Assembly (NCBI GenBank): GCA_000720375.1
Contig: JOAA01000010.1
Span: 124,001 to 188,000 of the forward strand
Length of the DNA: 64,000 bases
Source of the DNA: Rhodococcus rhodnii
Lineage (GTDB): Bacteria; Actinomycetota; Actinomycetes; Mycobacteriales; Pseudonocardiaceae
Direction of reading: 5' to 3'
Position 1 is the first letter of the stretch, and each line of letters opens with the position of its first letter. Below are positions 21,908 through 29,445 of the stretch, piece by piece. The notes under the pieces were generated by a model. It had not been told where the DNA came from and ran no database searches. It was given only the letters and a program-made list of their open reading frames with translations. The position numbers and the translations under genes are program-made.

Positions 21908-22134
21908 CCGACCAGCTTATCCAGTGGGAGATCCACCGCCTTGGCGATCGCGGCCACGGTGAAGAACGCGGGTGTGGGGATCCGGCCGTGTTCGATCTTG
22001 CGGAGGGTTTCCACGGAGATTCCGGCCGCCGCGGCCACCTCGACCGTTGTCCGGCTCGCTCTGGCCGCGCGCAGCGCCTCGCCGAGGCGCACGCCGCGTT
22101 CGCGGTCCTCAGCAGTCAACGGTGGTCGAACCAT
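21904..22134 (-). CDS. Small XRE-family HTH protein
   Basis: A 76-residue helix-turn-helix protein of Cro/C1 type: LGEALRAARASRTTVEVAAAAGI then VETLRKIEHGRIPTPAF. It has no ligand or dimerisation domain. It overlaps the pentapeptide gene by four bases and probably regulates this two-gene operon. It could also act at the nearby palindrome upstream of map, because small XRE regulators occur next to methionine aminopeptidase genes in some actinomycetes (inference). Confidence 0.88.
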   Translation of the reverse strand: MVRPPLTAEDRERGVRLGEALRAARASRTTVEVAAAAGISVETLRKIEHGRIPTPAFFTVAAIAKAVDLPLDKLVG

Positions 22135-22196
22135 GAACCCGATAATAGTGCCGGGGACTTGCCTGTCAGAGTCCGAGAATCAGCACAGCATCGACA

Positions 22197-22227
22197 TTGA
22201 CCTCGACCTCGGTTGAGGTTCTAGCGT
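22197..22227 (+). promoter_or_regulatory. MerR-type promoter with 19-bp spacer
   Basis: TTGACC (22197-22202) and TAGCGT (22222-22227) are separated by 19 bp. The spacer region is occupied by the dyad CCTCGACC-TC-GGTTGAGG (22201-22218, 7 of 8 pairs). Overlong spacers filled by such dyads are diagnostic of MerR/SoxR-family activation. The -10 ends seven bases before the ATG at 22235, so the transcript would be leaderless. No MerR gene is in the window. Confidence 0.65.
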
Positions 22228-22234
22228 CCGGAGC

Positions 22235-23131
22235 ATGTCGATCGACTCCCGAGTGTCCGAGGTGTTGTCCAGCGTGCGCGTGGTCGAACTGGCCACCATC
22301 GGCAAGGACGGCCGTCCACAGGCATATCCGATGTCCGCGATCTGGGTTCCGGACAAGCAGCACATCGTGCTTACGACGCCGCCCGCGTTCCCACAGAAGG
22401 TGTTCAACATCCGCCGGGACGGCAGGGTCGCTCTGCTGTATTCCGACATGTCCGGCAGCGGTCTTGACGGCACGACCGCAGTGCTCGTGCAAGGCACCGC
22501 CAGCGCGCCCGCGATGGTGGCCGGGACCGGAGATGTCGCCGATTTCTGGCGTGCCGTGTATGCCCGCAGTCCCGGTTACGCGAAGGACCTCGAGGACCCG
22601 GAGTACCAGGCGAGGATGGACTGGTACTACTGGCGTCTGCCCATGTTCGTCAGCCTGGATCGGGTGCACGTCTTCGACGCGACTCCGGTCGGCGGCGCGC
22701 TGGAGCCGTACCCGTTGTCGGATGTGCCGATGTCCGAACGCATCAAGGACGCGATCGCGCGATACCCGACGGCCGTGCTCACCGCGTTGGATTCCGGCGG
22801 CCACCCGTACTCGGTGCGTGCCGAGGTGAGCGAGGATCTGACAGTCAGTCCGTTGCAGCCGTTCGAAGGCAAGCCCGGACCGGCGAGTTTGTTGTGGCAC
22901 CGGCACGATGGCAATTCCGGTGGCATGCTGTCATTGCTGGTCACCGGTACGCTCAGCGACTCGGGCTTCAGGCCGGAGCGCATCCCGGGTGCGCTGCCGG
23001 ACGAGCACGAAGCCGGCCCCGGGCAGGACTGGATCGCGCAGGGCAGGCAACGTTCGTTGCGGTACCTCGAAAAACGCGGCCTGGACGTGCCGGTTGTCGA
23101 CTGGGCGGCCTTGGCCCGGTACGCCATGTGA
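22235..23131 (+). CDS. Two-domain PNPOx-like split-barrel flavoprotein
   Basis: A 298-residue soluble protein with two split-barrel halves of the pyridoxamine 5'-phosphate oxidase-like fold. The N-terminal half reads VVELATIGKDGRPQAYPMSAIWV and KVFNIRRDGRVALLYSDM. The C-terminal half reads YPTAVLTALDSGGHPYSVR and is a second barrel. Such proteins bind FMN, F420 or haem, and tandem forms occur among F420-dependent reductases and haem-utilisation proteins. The substrate is not evident. A MerR-type promoter directly upstream suggests induction by a metal, drug or redox signal. It ends 40 bp before map, with a 20-bp palindrome in between. Confidence 0.8.
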   Translation: MSIDSRVSEVLSSVRVVELATIGKDGRPQAYPMSAIWVPDKQHIVLTTPPAFPQKVFNIRRDGRVALLYSDMSGSGLDGTTAVLVQGTASAPAMVAGTGDVADFWRAVYARSPGYAKDLEDPEYQARMDWYYWRLPMFVSLDRVHVFDATPVGGALEPYPLSDVPMSERIKDAIARYPTAVLTALDSGGHPYSVRAEVSEDLTVSPLQPFEGKPGPASLLWHRHDGNSGGMLSLLVTGTLSDSGFRPERIPGALPDEHEAGPGQDWIAQGRQRSLRYLEKRGLDVPVVDWAALARYAM

Positions 23132-23138
23132 TAAAAAT

Positions 23139-23158
23139 ACTGGGATAATTATCCCAGT
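23139..23158. promoter_or_regulatory. 20-bp perfect palindrome upstream of map
   Basis: ACTGGGATAATTATCCCAGT is fully palindromic and AT-rich at its centre, unusual in this GC-rich DNA. It sits between the stop of the flavoprotein gene and the map Shine-Dalgarno AGGAGAG (23161-23167). It could be a dimeric repressor operator overlapping the map promoter. It could also form a hairpin, but the zero loop makes a DNA-binding site more likely. Confidence 0.7.
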
Positions 23159-23171
23159 TCAGGAGAGTGTG

Positions 23172-23939
23172 ATGGTCGAACTCAAGACACCTGCCGAACT
23201 AGAGCTGATGCGCGAAGCGGGCAAGGTAGTGGCCGCTGCGCTGGCCGCGACCAAGCAAGCGGCGGCTCCCGGCGTGTCACTGCGCGAGTTGGACACCATC
23301 GCGGCCGAGGTGATCGCGGCGAAGGGCGCCAAGTCGTCGTTCCTGCACTACCACCCGCACTTCGCGCCGACGCCGTTCCCCGGCGTGATCTGCGCGTCGG
23401 TCAACGACTTGGTGGTGCACGGCATCCCGAACGACTACCAGCTCAAAGAAGGCGACCTGGTGAGCATCGACTGCGGTGCGCACGTCGCCGGATTCCACGG
23501 GGACGCCGCGATCACGTTCTTCATCGGCGAGCCGGCCGAAGAGGACGCCCGGCTGAGCGAACACACGCGGGAAGCGTTGTACGCGGGCATCGCCGCGGCC
23601 AAAGTGGGCAACCGGCTCGGCGATGTCTCCAACGCCATCGGCAAAGTTGGCCGCTCGCACGGCTACGGCTTGCTGGCGGGTTATGGCGGTCATGGCGTCG
23701 GCCGCAAGATGCACGAGGAACCCCACGTGCCCAACGAAGGCAAAGCCGGGCGTGGCCTGAAACTGAGAGCGGGCTTGGTGATCGCGATCGAGCCGATGTT
23801 CATCGCCGGCGGCCGGGACACGTTCACCACGGACCCGGATGGTTGGGGCCTGCGCAGTTCGGACCGGACGCGGGCCGCGCACTGGGAGCACACCATCGCC
23901 GTGACACCAGATGGGCCCGTGATCCTGACCGAGCCGTGA
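23172..23939 (+). CDS. map: Type I methionine aminopeptidase
   Basis: A 255-residue cytosolic metalloenzyme that removes the initiator methionine from nascent proteins. The dinuclear metal ligands are recognisable in SIDCGAHVAGFHGDAAITF (two Asp), GGHGVGRKMHEEPHVPN (His) and IAIEPMFIAGG (Glu), with the last Glu in AAHWEHTIAV. The length is that of type Ia enzymes without an N-terminal zinc extension. AGGAGAG supports the ATG at 23172; the frame is open further upstream but overlaps the previous gene. Actinomycetes often have two map genes. This one is separated from secY/infA and carries its own operator-like palindrome, so it is probably the accessory, regulated copy (inference). Confidence 0.95.
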   Translation: MVELKTPAELELMREAGKVVAAALAATKQAAAPGVSLRELDTIAAEVIAAKGAKSSFLHYHPHFAPTPFPGVICASVNDLVVHGIPNDYQLKEGDLVSIDCGAHVAGFHGDAAITFFIGEPAEEDARLSEHTREALYAGIAAAKVGNRLGDVSNAIGKVGRSHGYGLLAGYGGHGVGRKMHEEPHVPNEGKAGRGLKLRAGLVIAIEPMFIAGGRDTFTTDPDGWGLRSSDRTRAAHWEHTIAVTPDGPVILTEP

Positions 23940-24084
23940 TCGTCGTCGGCAAAAGTGTCAGACCCCTGCGGTAACGTGAGATCAAGGGGGTCCCCCGGCC
24001 GAATTGCTGGTGCGATGAGGGCTGTCCGGACGGCAACGGCTTGCCACGATCGGCCTGTGCCGCTTGGCTTCTTGTGGACATGAG

Positions 24085-24113
24085 AATGCCCCCAATGGCG
24101 CATTGGGGGCATT
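24085..24113 (-). terminator. 13-bp terminator hairpin of pfkA
   Basis: AATGCCCCCAATG (24085-24097) and CATTGGGGGCATT (24101-24113) pair perfectly with a 3-nt loop, 19 bp beyond the pfkA stop. It may also serve the convergent map gene. The 23940-24084 stretch holds no gene. Confidence 0.85.
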
Positions 24114-24132
24114 GCGTGGATTGTGCGGTCGA

Positions 24133-25158
24133 TCAGCCGAAGAAGACTTCGGCTTCCTGGTAACGCTCGAGCGGAACGGTCTTCAGCTCGGCGGTGGCCT
24201 CGGACAGCTTCACGCGGACGATGTCGGTGCCGCGCAACGCGACCATCACACCGAAGTCGCCGTCGTGCACCGCGTCCACGGCGTGCAGACCGAAACGAGT
24301 TGCCAGCACACGGTCGTACGCGGTCGGCGTGCCGCCGCGCTGCGTGTGACCGAGCACCACGGCACGGGATTCCTTGCCGGTCCGCTGCGCGATCTCCTCG
24401 GCCAGCCACGTGCCCACGCCGCCAAGACGGACGTGCCCGAACGCGTCCTTCTCGCCGCTGGTGAGCACCTCGGCACCGCCCTCGGGGACCGCGCCCTCGG
24501 CCACGACGATGATCGGCGCGTACTCGCGCTCGAACCGCCGCTCGACCCACTGCACGACCTTGTCGACGCTGAACTGCCGCTCCGGCACCAGGATCACGTT
24601 CGCGCCACCCGCCAGACCGGAGTGCAGCGCGATCCAGCCGGCGTGCCGGCCCATGACCTCGACGACGAGGGCACGGTGGTGCGACTCCGCCGTGGTGCGC
24701 AGCCGGTCGATCGACTCGGTCGCGATGTGCACCGCGGTGTCGAAACCGAAGGTGTAGTCCGTCGCGCCAAGATCGTTGTCGATCGTCTTGGGCACACCGA
24801 CCACGCCGACGCCGTCGTCGGTCAGCTTCTTGGCCACGCCGAGCGTGTCCTCGCCACCGATCGCGACCAGCGCGTCGATCCCCTGGTCGGCCAGCACGGC
24901 CTTGATCCGGTCAACACCACCGTCGATCTTGTACGGGTTGGTGCGCGACGAGCCGAGGATCGTGCCGCCGCGGGTGAGGATGTCTTCGACCTGGTCGAGC
25001 CCGATGGGCTTCGACTTGCCTTCGAGTGGACCCTGCCAACCGTTGCGGAACCCGACGATCTCCCAGCCGTGGGCCTCGATGCCCTTCCGGACCACGGCCC
25101 TGATCACCGCGTTCAGCCCTGGACAGTCGCCACCACCGGTGAGTACGCCTATACGCAT
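24133..25158 (-). CDS. pfkA: 6-phosphofructokinase, PPi-type residues
   Basis: A 341-residue phosphofructokinase A-family enzyme phosphorylating fructose 6-phosphate in glycolysis. GVLTGGGDCPGLNA is the N-terminal phosphate loop. The donor-specificity positions read D104 (GGEDT, 101-105) and K124 (PKTIDND, 123-129). Gly104 is typical of ATP-dependent enzymes, while Asp104 together with Lys124 is characteristic of pyrophosphate-dependent ones such as that of Amycolatopsis methanolica. This predicts PPi as donor and a reversible reaction usable in gluconeogenesis. PTIDND-type catalytic Asp and GRHAGWIALHSGLA (substrate loop) are intact. It is monocistronic, with a strong terminator hairpin downstream. 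The enzyme family is certain, the donor is inferred. Confidence 0.93.
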   Translation of the reverse strand: MRIGVLTGGGDCPGLNAVIRAVVRKGIEAHGWEIVGFRNGWQGPLEGKSKPIGLDQVEDILTRGGTILGSSRTNPYKIDGGVDRIKAVLADQGIDALVAIGGEDTLGVAKKLTDDGVGVVGVPKTIDNDLGATDYTFGFDTAVHIATESIDRLRTTAESHHRALVVEVMGRHAGWIALHSGLAGGANVILVPERQFSVDKVVQWVERRFEREYAPIIVVAEGAVPEGGAEVLTSGEKDAFGHVRLGGVGTWLAEEIAQRTGKESRAVVLGHTQRGGTPTAYDRVLATRFGLHAVDAVHDGDFGVMVALRGTDIVRVKLSEATAELKTVPLERYQEAEVFFG

Positions 25159-25356
25159 GAGTGAAGGGTGTCACGGGCTGGATCGGTAAAGCAACCGACC
25201 CCCGCTTAACAGGCGGGAAACCATCTCAGTACTTGAAATCGGACGCCTTGGTCGACGCGAGGGGCACCGCACATCATCGCGCACAACGAGATCACACAGG
25301 TGCGATTGACGCCGCAGCGGCCCACCTCGCCGAACCCCGAGGACATCCTCCACCGC

Positions 25357-25585
25357 TCAGGGCCATGGTCCCAGTTTTCGTAGCTGCTGCGGGAGATTCT
25401 GGATCTTGGCGCTCAACGCGTTGCGGACCAGGCTGGGTGTGTAGCCGTCCGGCAGGCGCAGCGGCACGACAACCCTGGTCGAGCGTTCGACCAGGGGCCC
25501 GATCGCGGACCGATGTGCATTCCATGATCAGGCCACCTCCCCAATGCCCTGGGACAGCCCGATCGGCGACCACTGGAACCGAACC
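25357..25585 (-). pseudogene. IS30-family transposase remnant
   Basis: Read leftwards, one frame gives VADRAVPGHWGGGLIME and the next frame gives HRSAIGPLVERSTRVVVP and LPDGYTPSLVRNAL. Together these match the central catalytic region of IS30 transposases (DRAVPGHWEGDLI, then SAIGTLVERTTR). A frameshift separates them and both ends are missing. The fragment is flanked by imperfect direct repeats around GAGGACATCC (near 25339 and 25592). Nothing else is recognisable between 25159 and 25356. Confidence 0.75.
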
Positions 25586-25615
25586 CCTACCGAGGACATC
25601 CCCCGCCGCTCCCGG

Positions 25616-27007
25616 CAGGGGGTCGGCAAAGTTGATCACCCAGTTCATAGGCCGGGCACGGCCTCGTTGATCATGTGATTGTCGACGTCGCATGATGGAG
25701 AGTACCGTGCCCGTGGTGGAATCCTGCCTGATCCCTGCCGTGTTCGATCGACTGACCCCTTGTTGGTGACGGTGGTGCGGAACCGGTGATCACTCCGGAG
25801 CAGGTGGTCGACCTGCGGGATTAGCTGGCATTGGTGCCGGATCCGCGGGCTCGGCGGGGTGTTCGGCACTCGGCTGGGTCATTGCTGGCATTGGCCGCGG
25901 CGGCGGTGCCGGCCGGTGCGCGGTCTTTCGCCGCGATCGGGGAACGGATCGCTGATCTGCCCCAGCGGACGCTGGCGATACGGGGCTGGCGATACGGGGT
26001 GCGCGGTTGGCTGCCTGTCGTGATCGGCATGTGGCACCGGAGGAATCGACAGTCCGGCGGCTGGCTCAGCGAGTGGACGGTGACGTGCTGGATGCCGCGA
26101 TCAGCGCATGGCTCACCGCGCGCACCACCAGCCAGGCCGAGGACGATCCGGCCGCGGGCAGCCCGCCGGCGGCGGTCGCGATCGACGGGAAATCGTTGCG
26201 TGGCACGTTCGCCCGCACCGGCGGCGCGGGAACGTTGCTGCCGGCCGCGATCACCCACACCACCGGCCAGCAACACACCGACGGGATCGTGCTGGGCCAG
26301 CGCCTGGTCCCGACCGGGACCAGCGAGATCGCCTGGTTCGCGCCTCTGCTTGACCAGACCGACCTGGCTGGAAAGGTCGTGACCGCTGATGCCCTGCACA
26401 CCACCCGCGAGCACGCCCGCTACCTGCACCGGCGCGGCGCCTACGACGTGTTCACCGTCAAAGAGAATCAGCACCAACTCTCCGAGCGGCTCGATGCGTT
26501 GCCCTGGCACGAGATCCCGACCTGCACCCCGCACGAAACCGACCACGGCCGCACCGAACGACGCACCATCCAACTCACTCCACTCGGCCGCTATCTCGGC
26601 TACCCGACCATCGACTTCCCCCACGCCACACACGCGTTTCTCATCGAGCGCCACACCACCACAACCGCCGCCGCAGCGCCTACGCCGAACTGGGCATCAC
26701 CAACCTGCCCAGCGACCACGCCCACCCCACACAGATCACGGCCTATGTCCGCAACCACCGGCACATCGACAACCGCCTGCACTGGGTCCGCGACGTCACC
26801 TACCGCGAAGACCACTCCCACATCCGCACCGGCAACGCACCCCGCTTCATGGCCGCCCTGCGCAACCTCGCCATCAGCACCCTCCGACACCACGGCTGGA
26901 CCACCATCGCCCAAGGCCTACGCCACATGAGCCGCAACCCCCACCAGCCACTCACCCAGCTCGGAATACCCACCTGACAAGCCACAAACAACTTTGCCGA
27001 CCCCCTG
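25616..27007 (+). mobile_element. ISAs1-family insertion sequence, inactive
   Basis: The ends are perfect 19-bp inverted repeats: CAGGGGGTCGGCAAAGTTG (25616-25634) and its complement (26989-27007). The element is 1392 bp. Flanking 10-mers CCGCTCCCGG (25606-25615) and CCACTCCCGG (27008-27017) agree at nine positions and are the target-site duplication, now diverged by one base. The single internal gene is a broken ISAs1-type transposase (separate entry). One TSD mismatch and several gene lesions point to an old insertion. Confidence 0.9.
25708..26977 (+). pseudogene. Broken ISAs1-family transposase
   Basis: Three reading frames together give a near-complete ISAs1 (DDE) transposase. The N-terminus is VPVVESCLIPAVFDRLTP, followed in another frame by LVPDPRARRGVRHSAGSLL. 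An in-frame TAG precedes it near 25821. The central frame has VAIDGKSLRGTFAR, VVTADALHTTREHA and FTVKENQHQL, which carry the catalytic Asp residues. After a further frameshift near 26640 the C-terminus continues ITAYVRNHRHIDNRLHWVRD and HIRTGNAPRFMAALRNLAIS to a TGA at 26975. At least one stop and two or three frameshifts make it inactive. It cannot mobilise itself but might still be moved in trans. Confidence 0.9.
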
Positions 27008-27155
27008 CCACTCCCGGGGGACGCCCCCAGGCCAGTCTATCGGGGATATGGGCAGGTCAAAGGGGGTAACAGGGGGCTGTGGACAACTAGATTCGCGAAC
27101 GGACCGTTCGCGCGGTCAGCGGACCCGGAAACCCTTGCGCAGGCGCTCGATCTCG
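27008..27155. repeat. Diverged duplicate of exoribonuclease 3' region (copy 1)
   Basis: This stretch aligns with 27331-27469 over its whole length with scattered substitutions and short indels. Both contain TCTATCGGGGATA, GGGCAGGTCAAAGGG, CGTTCGCGCGGTCAGCGGA and AAACCCTTGCGCAGGCGCTC. It repeats the last codons and downstream DNA of the exoribonuclease gene at 27430. The IS right end abuts it. Because the copy lacks the rest of the gene it is a non-coding leftover of a duplication. Confidence 0.85.
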
Positions 27156-27236
27156 CAGGCCAGCGGCGTGGCGCAGGTTCACCGGACTCAACGAAACCAG
27201 CACAGGGGTGATCGGAGAAGACACAACAGCAGGCAC
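27150..27236 (-). pseudogene. N-terminal scrap of a second ISAs1-like transposase
   Basis: Read leftwards from the GTG at 27236, the frame gives VPAVVSSPITPVLVSLSP, resembling the start of ISAs1-family transposases (compare VPVVESCLIPAVFDRLTP at 25708). It runs into the duplicated exoribonuclease end after about 30 codons. Nearby GCAGGCACG and CGTGCCTGC form an inverted pair around 27230-27293. The evidence is a single short motif. Confidence 0.4.
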
Positions 27237-27330
27237 GGCTCTCGCATGATCGTGTGACCTAGACACTCTCATGATCAATTAGAGATCGTGCCTGCTCCCA
27301 TGCGGCTGATCGACTTTGACGGAACCCTGG

Positions 27331-27469
27331 CCGCTCCCGGGGACGGCCCTGGGCCGGTCTATCGGGGATACGGGCAGGTCAAAGGGTGGCTGTGGACAAC
27401 CCAGATTTGCGAACGGGCCGTTCGCGCGGTCAGCGGACCGGGAAACCCTTGCGCAGGCGCTCGATCTCG
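27331..27469. repeat. Duplicated region, copy 2 (in place)
   Basis: The counterpart of 27008-27155. It covers the last ~13 codons of the exoribonuclease gene and about 100 bp downstream. It also contains the CCGCTCCCGG sequence (27331-27340) that was the target of the ISAs1 insertion in the other copy. Confidence 0.85.
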
Positions 27470-27933
27470 ATCACGTTCCAGCGCGCCAAGTTGTGCCGGG
27501 CGTCGGCGAGGGCGTCGTGCGCGTCCGTCGGCGGGTTCGGAAGCTGCGGCTTGCCGACGTCCTCCCAGCGCTGACGCAAGTCACGCGTGAACCGCGGCAG
27601 CTGACGCGGCAACGCCGGCATCGCGCCCCACAACTGGGCCAGAGCCACATGGTCGTACGCAGCGAACCAGGCCCATAGCTCCACGCTCTCGCCGCGCGGG
27701 CTGAGGAACTCCATCAGGTCTTCGCGGATCTGCGCGCGGCTACGCCATGCTTTGTCCCCCGGCGCCGGGAGTTTGTCCAGCACGTTCTCGCGGACCCACT
27801 GGCCTGCCTTGTTCGGGTCGAACTCGGTCGACACCGCGTAGAACTCCCTGCCGTCCTCGGCTACGACACCGATCGACACCAGGTCGATGGTCACTCCGTC
27901 TTCGATGAACTCGGTATCGTAGAAAAACCGCAC
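27430..27933 (-). CDS. Rv2179c-type 3'-5' exoribonuclease (DEDDh)
   Basis: A 167-residue RNase of the RNase T superfamily. DEDDh residues are visible: YDTEFIEDG (D6, E8) at the start, FAAYDHVALAQLWG in the middle and DAHDALADARHN (His and last Asp) near the end. It closely follows the M. tuberculosis Rv2179c pattern (DLVSIGVVAEDGREFYAV; EFDPNKAGQWVRENVL), a 3' exoribonuclease with preference for adenylate-rich ends, so a role in trimming RNA tails is likely. It is 20 bp downstream of a PlsC gene on the same strand, as in the mycobacterial neighbourhood. The gene's 3' end is duplicated nearby (see repeats). Confidence 0.92.
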   Translation of the reverse strand: MRFFYDTEFIEDGVTIDLVSIGVVAEDGREFYAVSTEFDPNKAGQWVRENVLDKLPAPGDKAWRSRAQIREDLMEFLSPRGESVELWAWFAAYDHVALAQLWGAMPALPRQLPRFTRDLRQRWEDVGKPQLPNPPTDAHDALADARHNLARWNVIEIERLRKGFPVR

Positions 27934-27953
27934 CCGGCAACCTTAGTTGTGAA

Positions 27954-28706
27954 TCATCCGGCCTTGGTCTCGGGGATGCGATCCGGCTCCCGCTGGGCCG
28001 GCACTCCGTTCGGGGCCTTGCCGTCGGCCGTCTGCATCTCCTTGACTTTCGCGGCGTACATGTCCACGTACTCCTGGCCGGAGAGCTCCATCAACGCGTA
28101 CATCACCTCGTCGGTGATCGACCGCTCGACGAACCGGTCGCCGGTCAGGCCCTCGTAGCGGGAGAAGTCCAGCGGCTTTCCGAACTTCACCCGGATCTTC
28201 GTCGGCTTCCACATCTTCGAGCCGATCGGGTTGGCGATGTCCGTACCGAACATCGCCACCGGGATCACCGGCACGCCCGCTTCGAGCGCGATCCGGGCCA
28301 TGCCGGTCTTGCCCTTGTACAGCCTGCCGTCCGGTGATCGGGTGCCTTCCGGGTAGATGCCCAGCAGGTTTCCTTCGCGCAGCAGCCGGATACCGGTGTC
28401 CAGCGCCGCCTGCGCGGCCGATCCGCCCGTCCGGTCGATCGGGATCTGGCCCATGCCGGTGAAGAACCACTTCTTGAACGCGCCCTTGATGCCCTTCTCG
28501 GTGAAGTACTCCATCTTCGCCGGGAACGTCACGCGCCTGCCCGGGATCACCAGCGGCATGAAGAACGAGTCGGAGACCGCGAGGTGGTTGCTCGCCAGGA
28601 TCGCCCCGCCGGTCTTCGGGATGTTCTCAAGGCCCTCTGCCTCCGGGCGGAAGAACAGTCGCAAGATCGGCCCCAGCAGGACGTGTTTCATGAAGAAGTA
28701 CAGCAC
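27954..28706 (-). CDS. PlsC-type 1-acyl-glycerol-3-phosphate acyltransferase
   Basis: A 250-residue peripheral membrane acyltransferase adding the second acyl chain in phospholipid (or phosphatidylinositol mannoside precursor) synthesis. The catalytic motif is a variant, NHLAVSD (NHxxxxD), at about 40. GIYPEGTRSPDG near 135 binds the glycerol phosphate, and VPVIPVAMFG follows. An N-terminal hydrophobic stretch (MLYFFMKHVLLGPILRLFF) anchors it. The C-terminal 25 residues are polar and variable. It corresponds by neighbourhood to mycobacterial Rv2182c. The exoribonuclease gene lies just downstream in the same orientation. Confidence 0.93.
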   Translation of the reverse strand: MLYFFMKHVLLGPILRLFFRPEAEGLENIPKTGGAILASNHLAVSDSFFMPLVIPGRRVTFPAKMEYFTEKGIKGAFKKWFFTGMGQIPIDRTGGSAAQAALDTGIRLLREGNLLGIYPEGTRSPDGRLYKGKTGMARIALEAGVPVIPVAMFGTDIANPIGSKMWKPTKIRVKFGKPLDFSRYEGLTGDRFVERSITDEVMYALMELSGQEYVDMYAAKVKEMQTADGKAPNGVPAQREPDRIPETKAG

Positions 28707-28914
28707 CGTGTAGAGCGCCTCCTGCCCTGACTACCCGCGATGAGCCCGTCGGACAGCCTACGAAGTGTGCCCGGTCGTGCACAACGCGACCGTCCCCACG
28801 CTTGGCCCAAGAAACTGTCGCGGATAACAACGCGCAAAAGAGCCAGAAGTAACTGGCCAACCGCACCGGTGTCCGTGCGACGATGGCCTCACGAGGTTGA
28901 GCTTGAGGAGGGTC

Positions 28915-29445
28915 ATGAAGGGCGGGTCAGACGGACCGGAGGACGTTGACGCCGCCTTCGCGCAGATCGTCGCCGACCTGGAACGCGAAGGCCTTGGTTC
29001 GTCCGTGCAGGCCGACTTGGACCGCGAGGCCGGCCTCGACACCGTGGCCGAGCCGGACGTCGAGCCACCGGAGCAAGAACCGGACAAACCCGCCAAGTCC
29101 CGTAAATCCGAACCACTGGACGAACCGGACCTACCGGAGATCTCCGCTCCGGCCACCGCGGGCTGGCGCGGCCACGAGACCGAGATGGACTGGGCGTGGA
29201 GCTCGGACGACGACCACTACGTCCCGCCTGAGCCGCCGCCGATTCCCCGGCCGAGCCCGCTGACCATCCTCGCGCTCGTGCTGATGCTGATCGCGTTGTT
29301 CTTGCTGGTCGCGCCCGGTTTGATCGGCCTGGCCACCCGGGTGGCGACGCCGATCGCGCTGGTGTCCGCCGCCGTCGGCATCGGCCTGGTGGTCTTGCGG
29401 ATCCGCCAGCACAACGACGACGGGGACAACGGCGCCCAGGTCTAG
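28915..29445 (+). CDS. Acidic protein with two C-terminal membrane helices
   Basis: 176 residues from the ATG at 28915, which has GAGGAGG just upstream. The first ~110 residues are acidic and Pro-rich (EPPEQEPDKPAKSRKSEPLD) with an aromatic patch (TEMDWAWSSDDDHYVPP). Two adjacent hydrophobic helices follow (PLTILALVLMLIALFLLVAPGL and TPIALVSAAVGIGLVVLRI in pattern, each about 20 residues). Similar small proteins are annotated DUF308-like in actinobacteria, and no function is known to me. It is divergent from PlsC and converges on fadD with the two stop codons overlapping in CTAG. Confidence 0.8.
   Translation: MKGGSDGPEDVDAAFAQIVADLEREGLGSSVQADLDREAGLDTVAEPDVEPPEQEPDKPAKSRKSEPLDEPDLPEISAPATAGWRGHETEMDWAWSSDDDHYVPPEPPPIPRPSPLTILALVLMLIALFLLVAPGLIGLATRVATPIALVSAAVGIGLVVLRIRQHNDDGDNGAQV

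Noticed and set aside
27288..27429. Short frame beginning MPAPMRLIDFDGTLAAPG
   Set aside because: It crosses the duplicated non-coding stretch and has no downstream continuation; the FDGT stretch alone does not make a HAD phosphatase.
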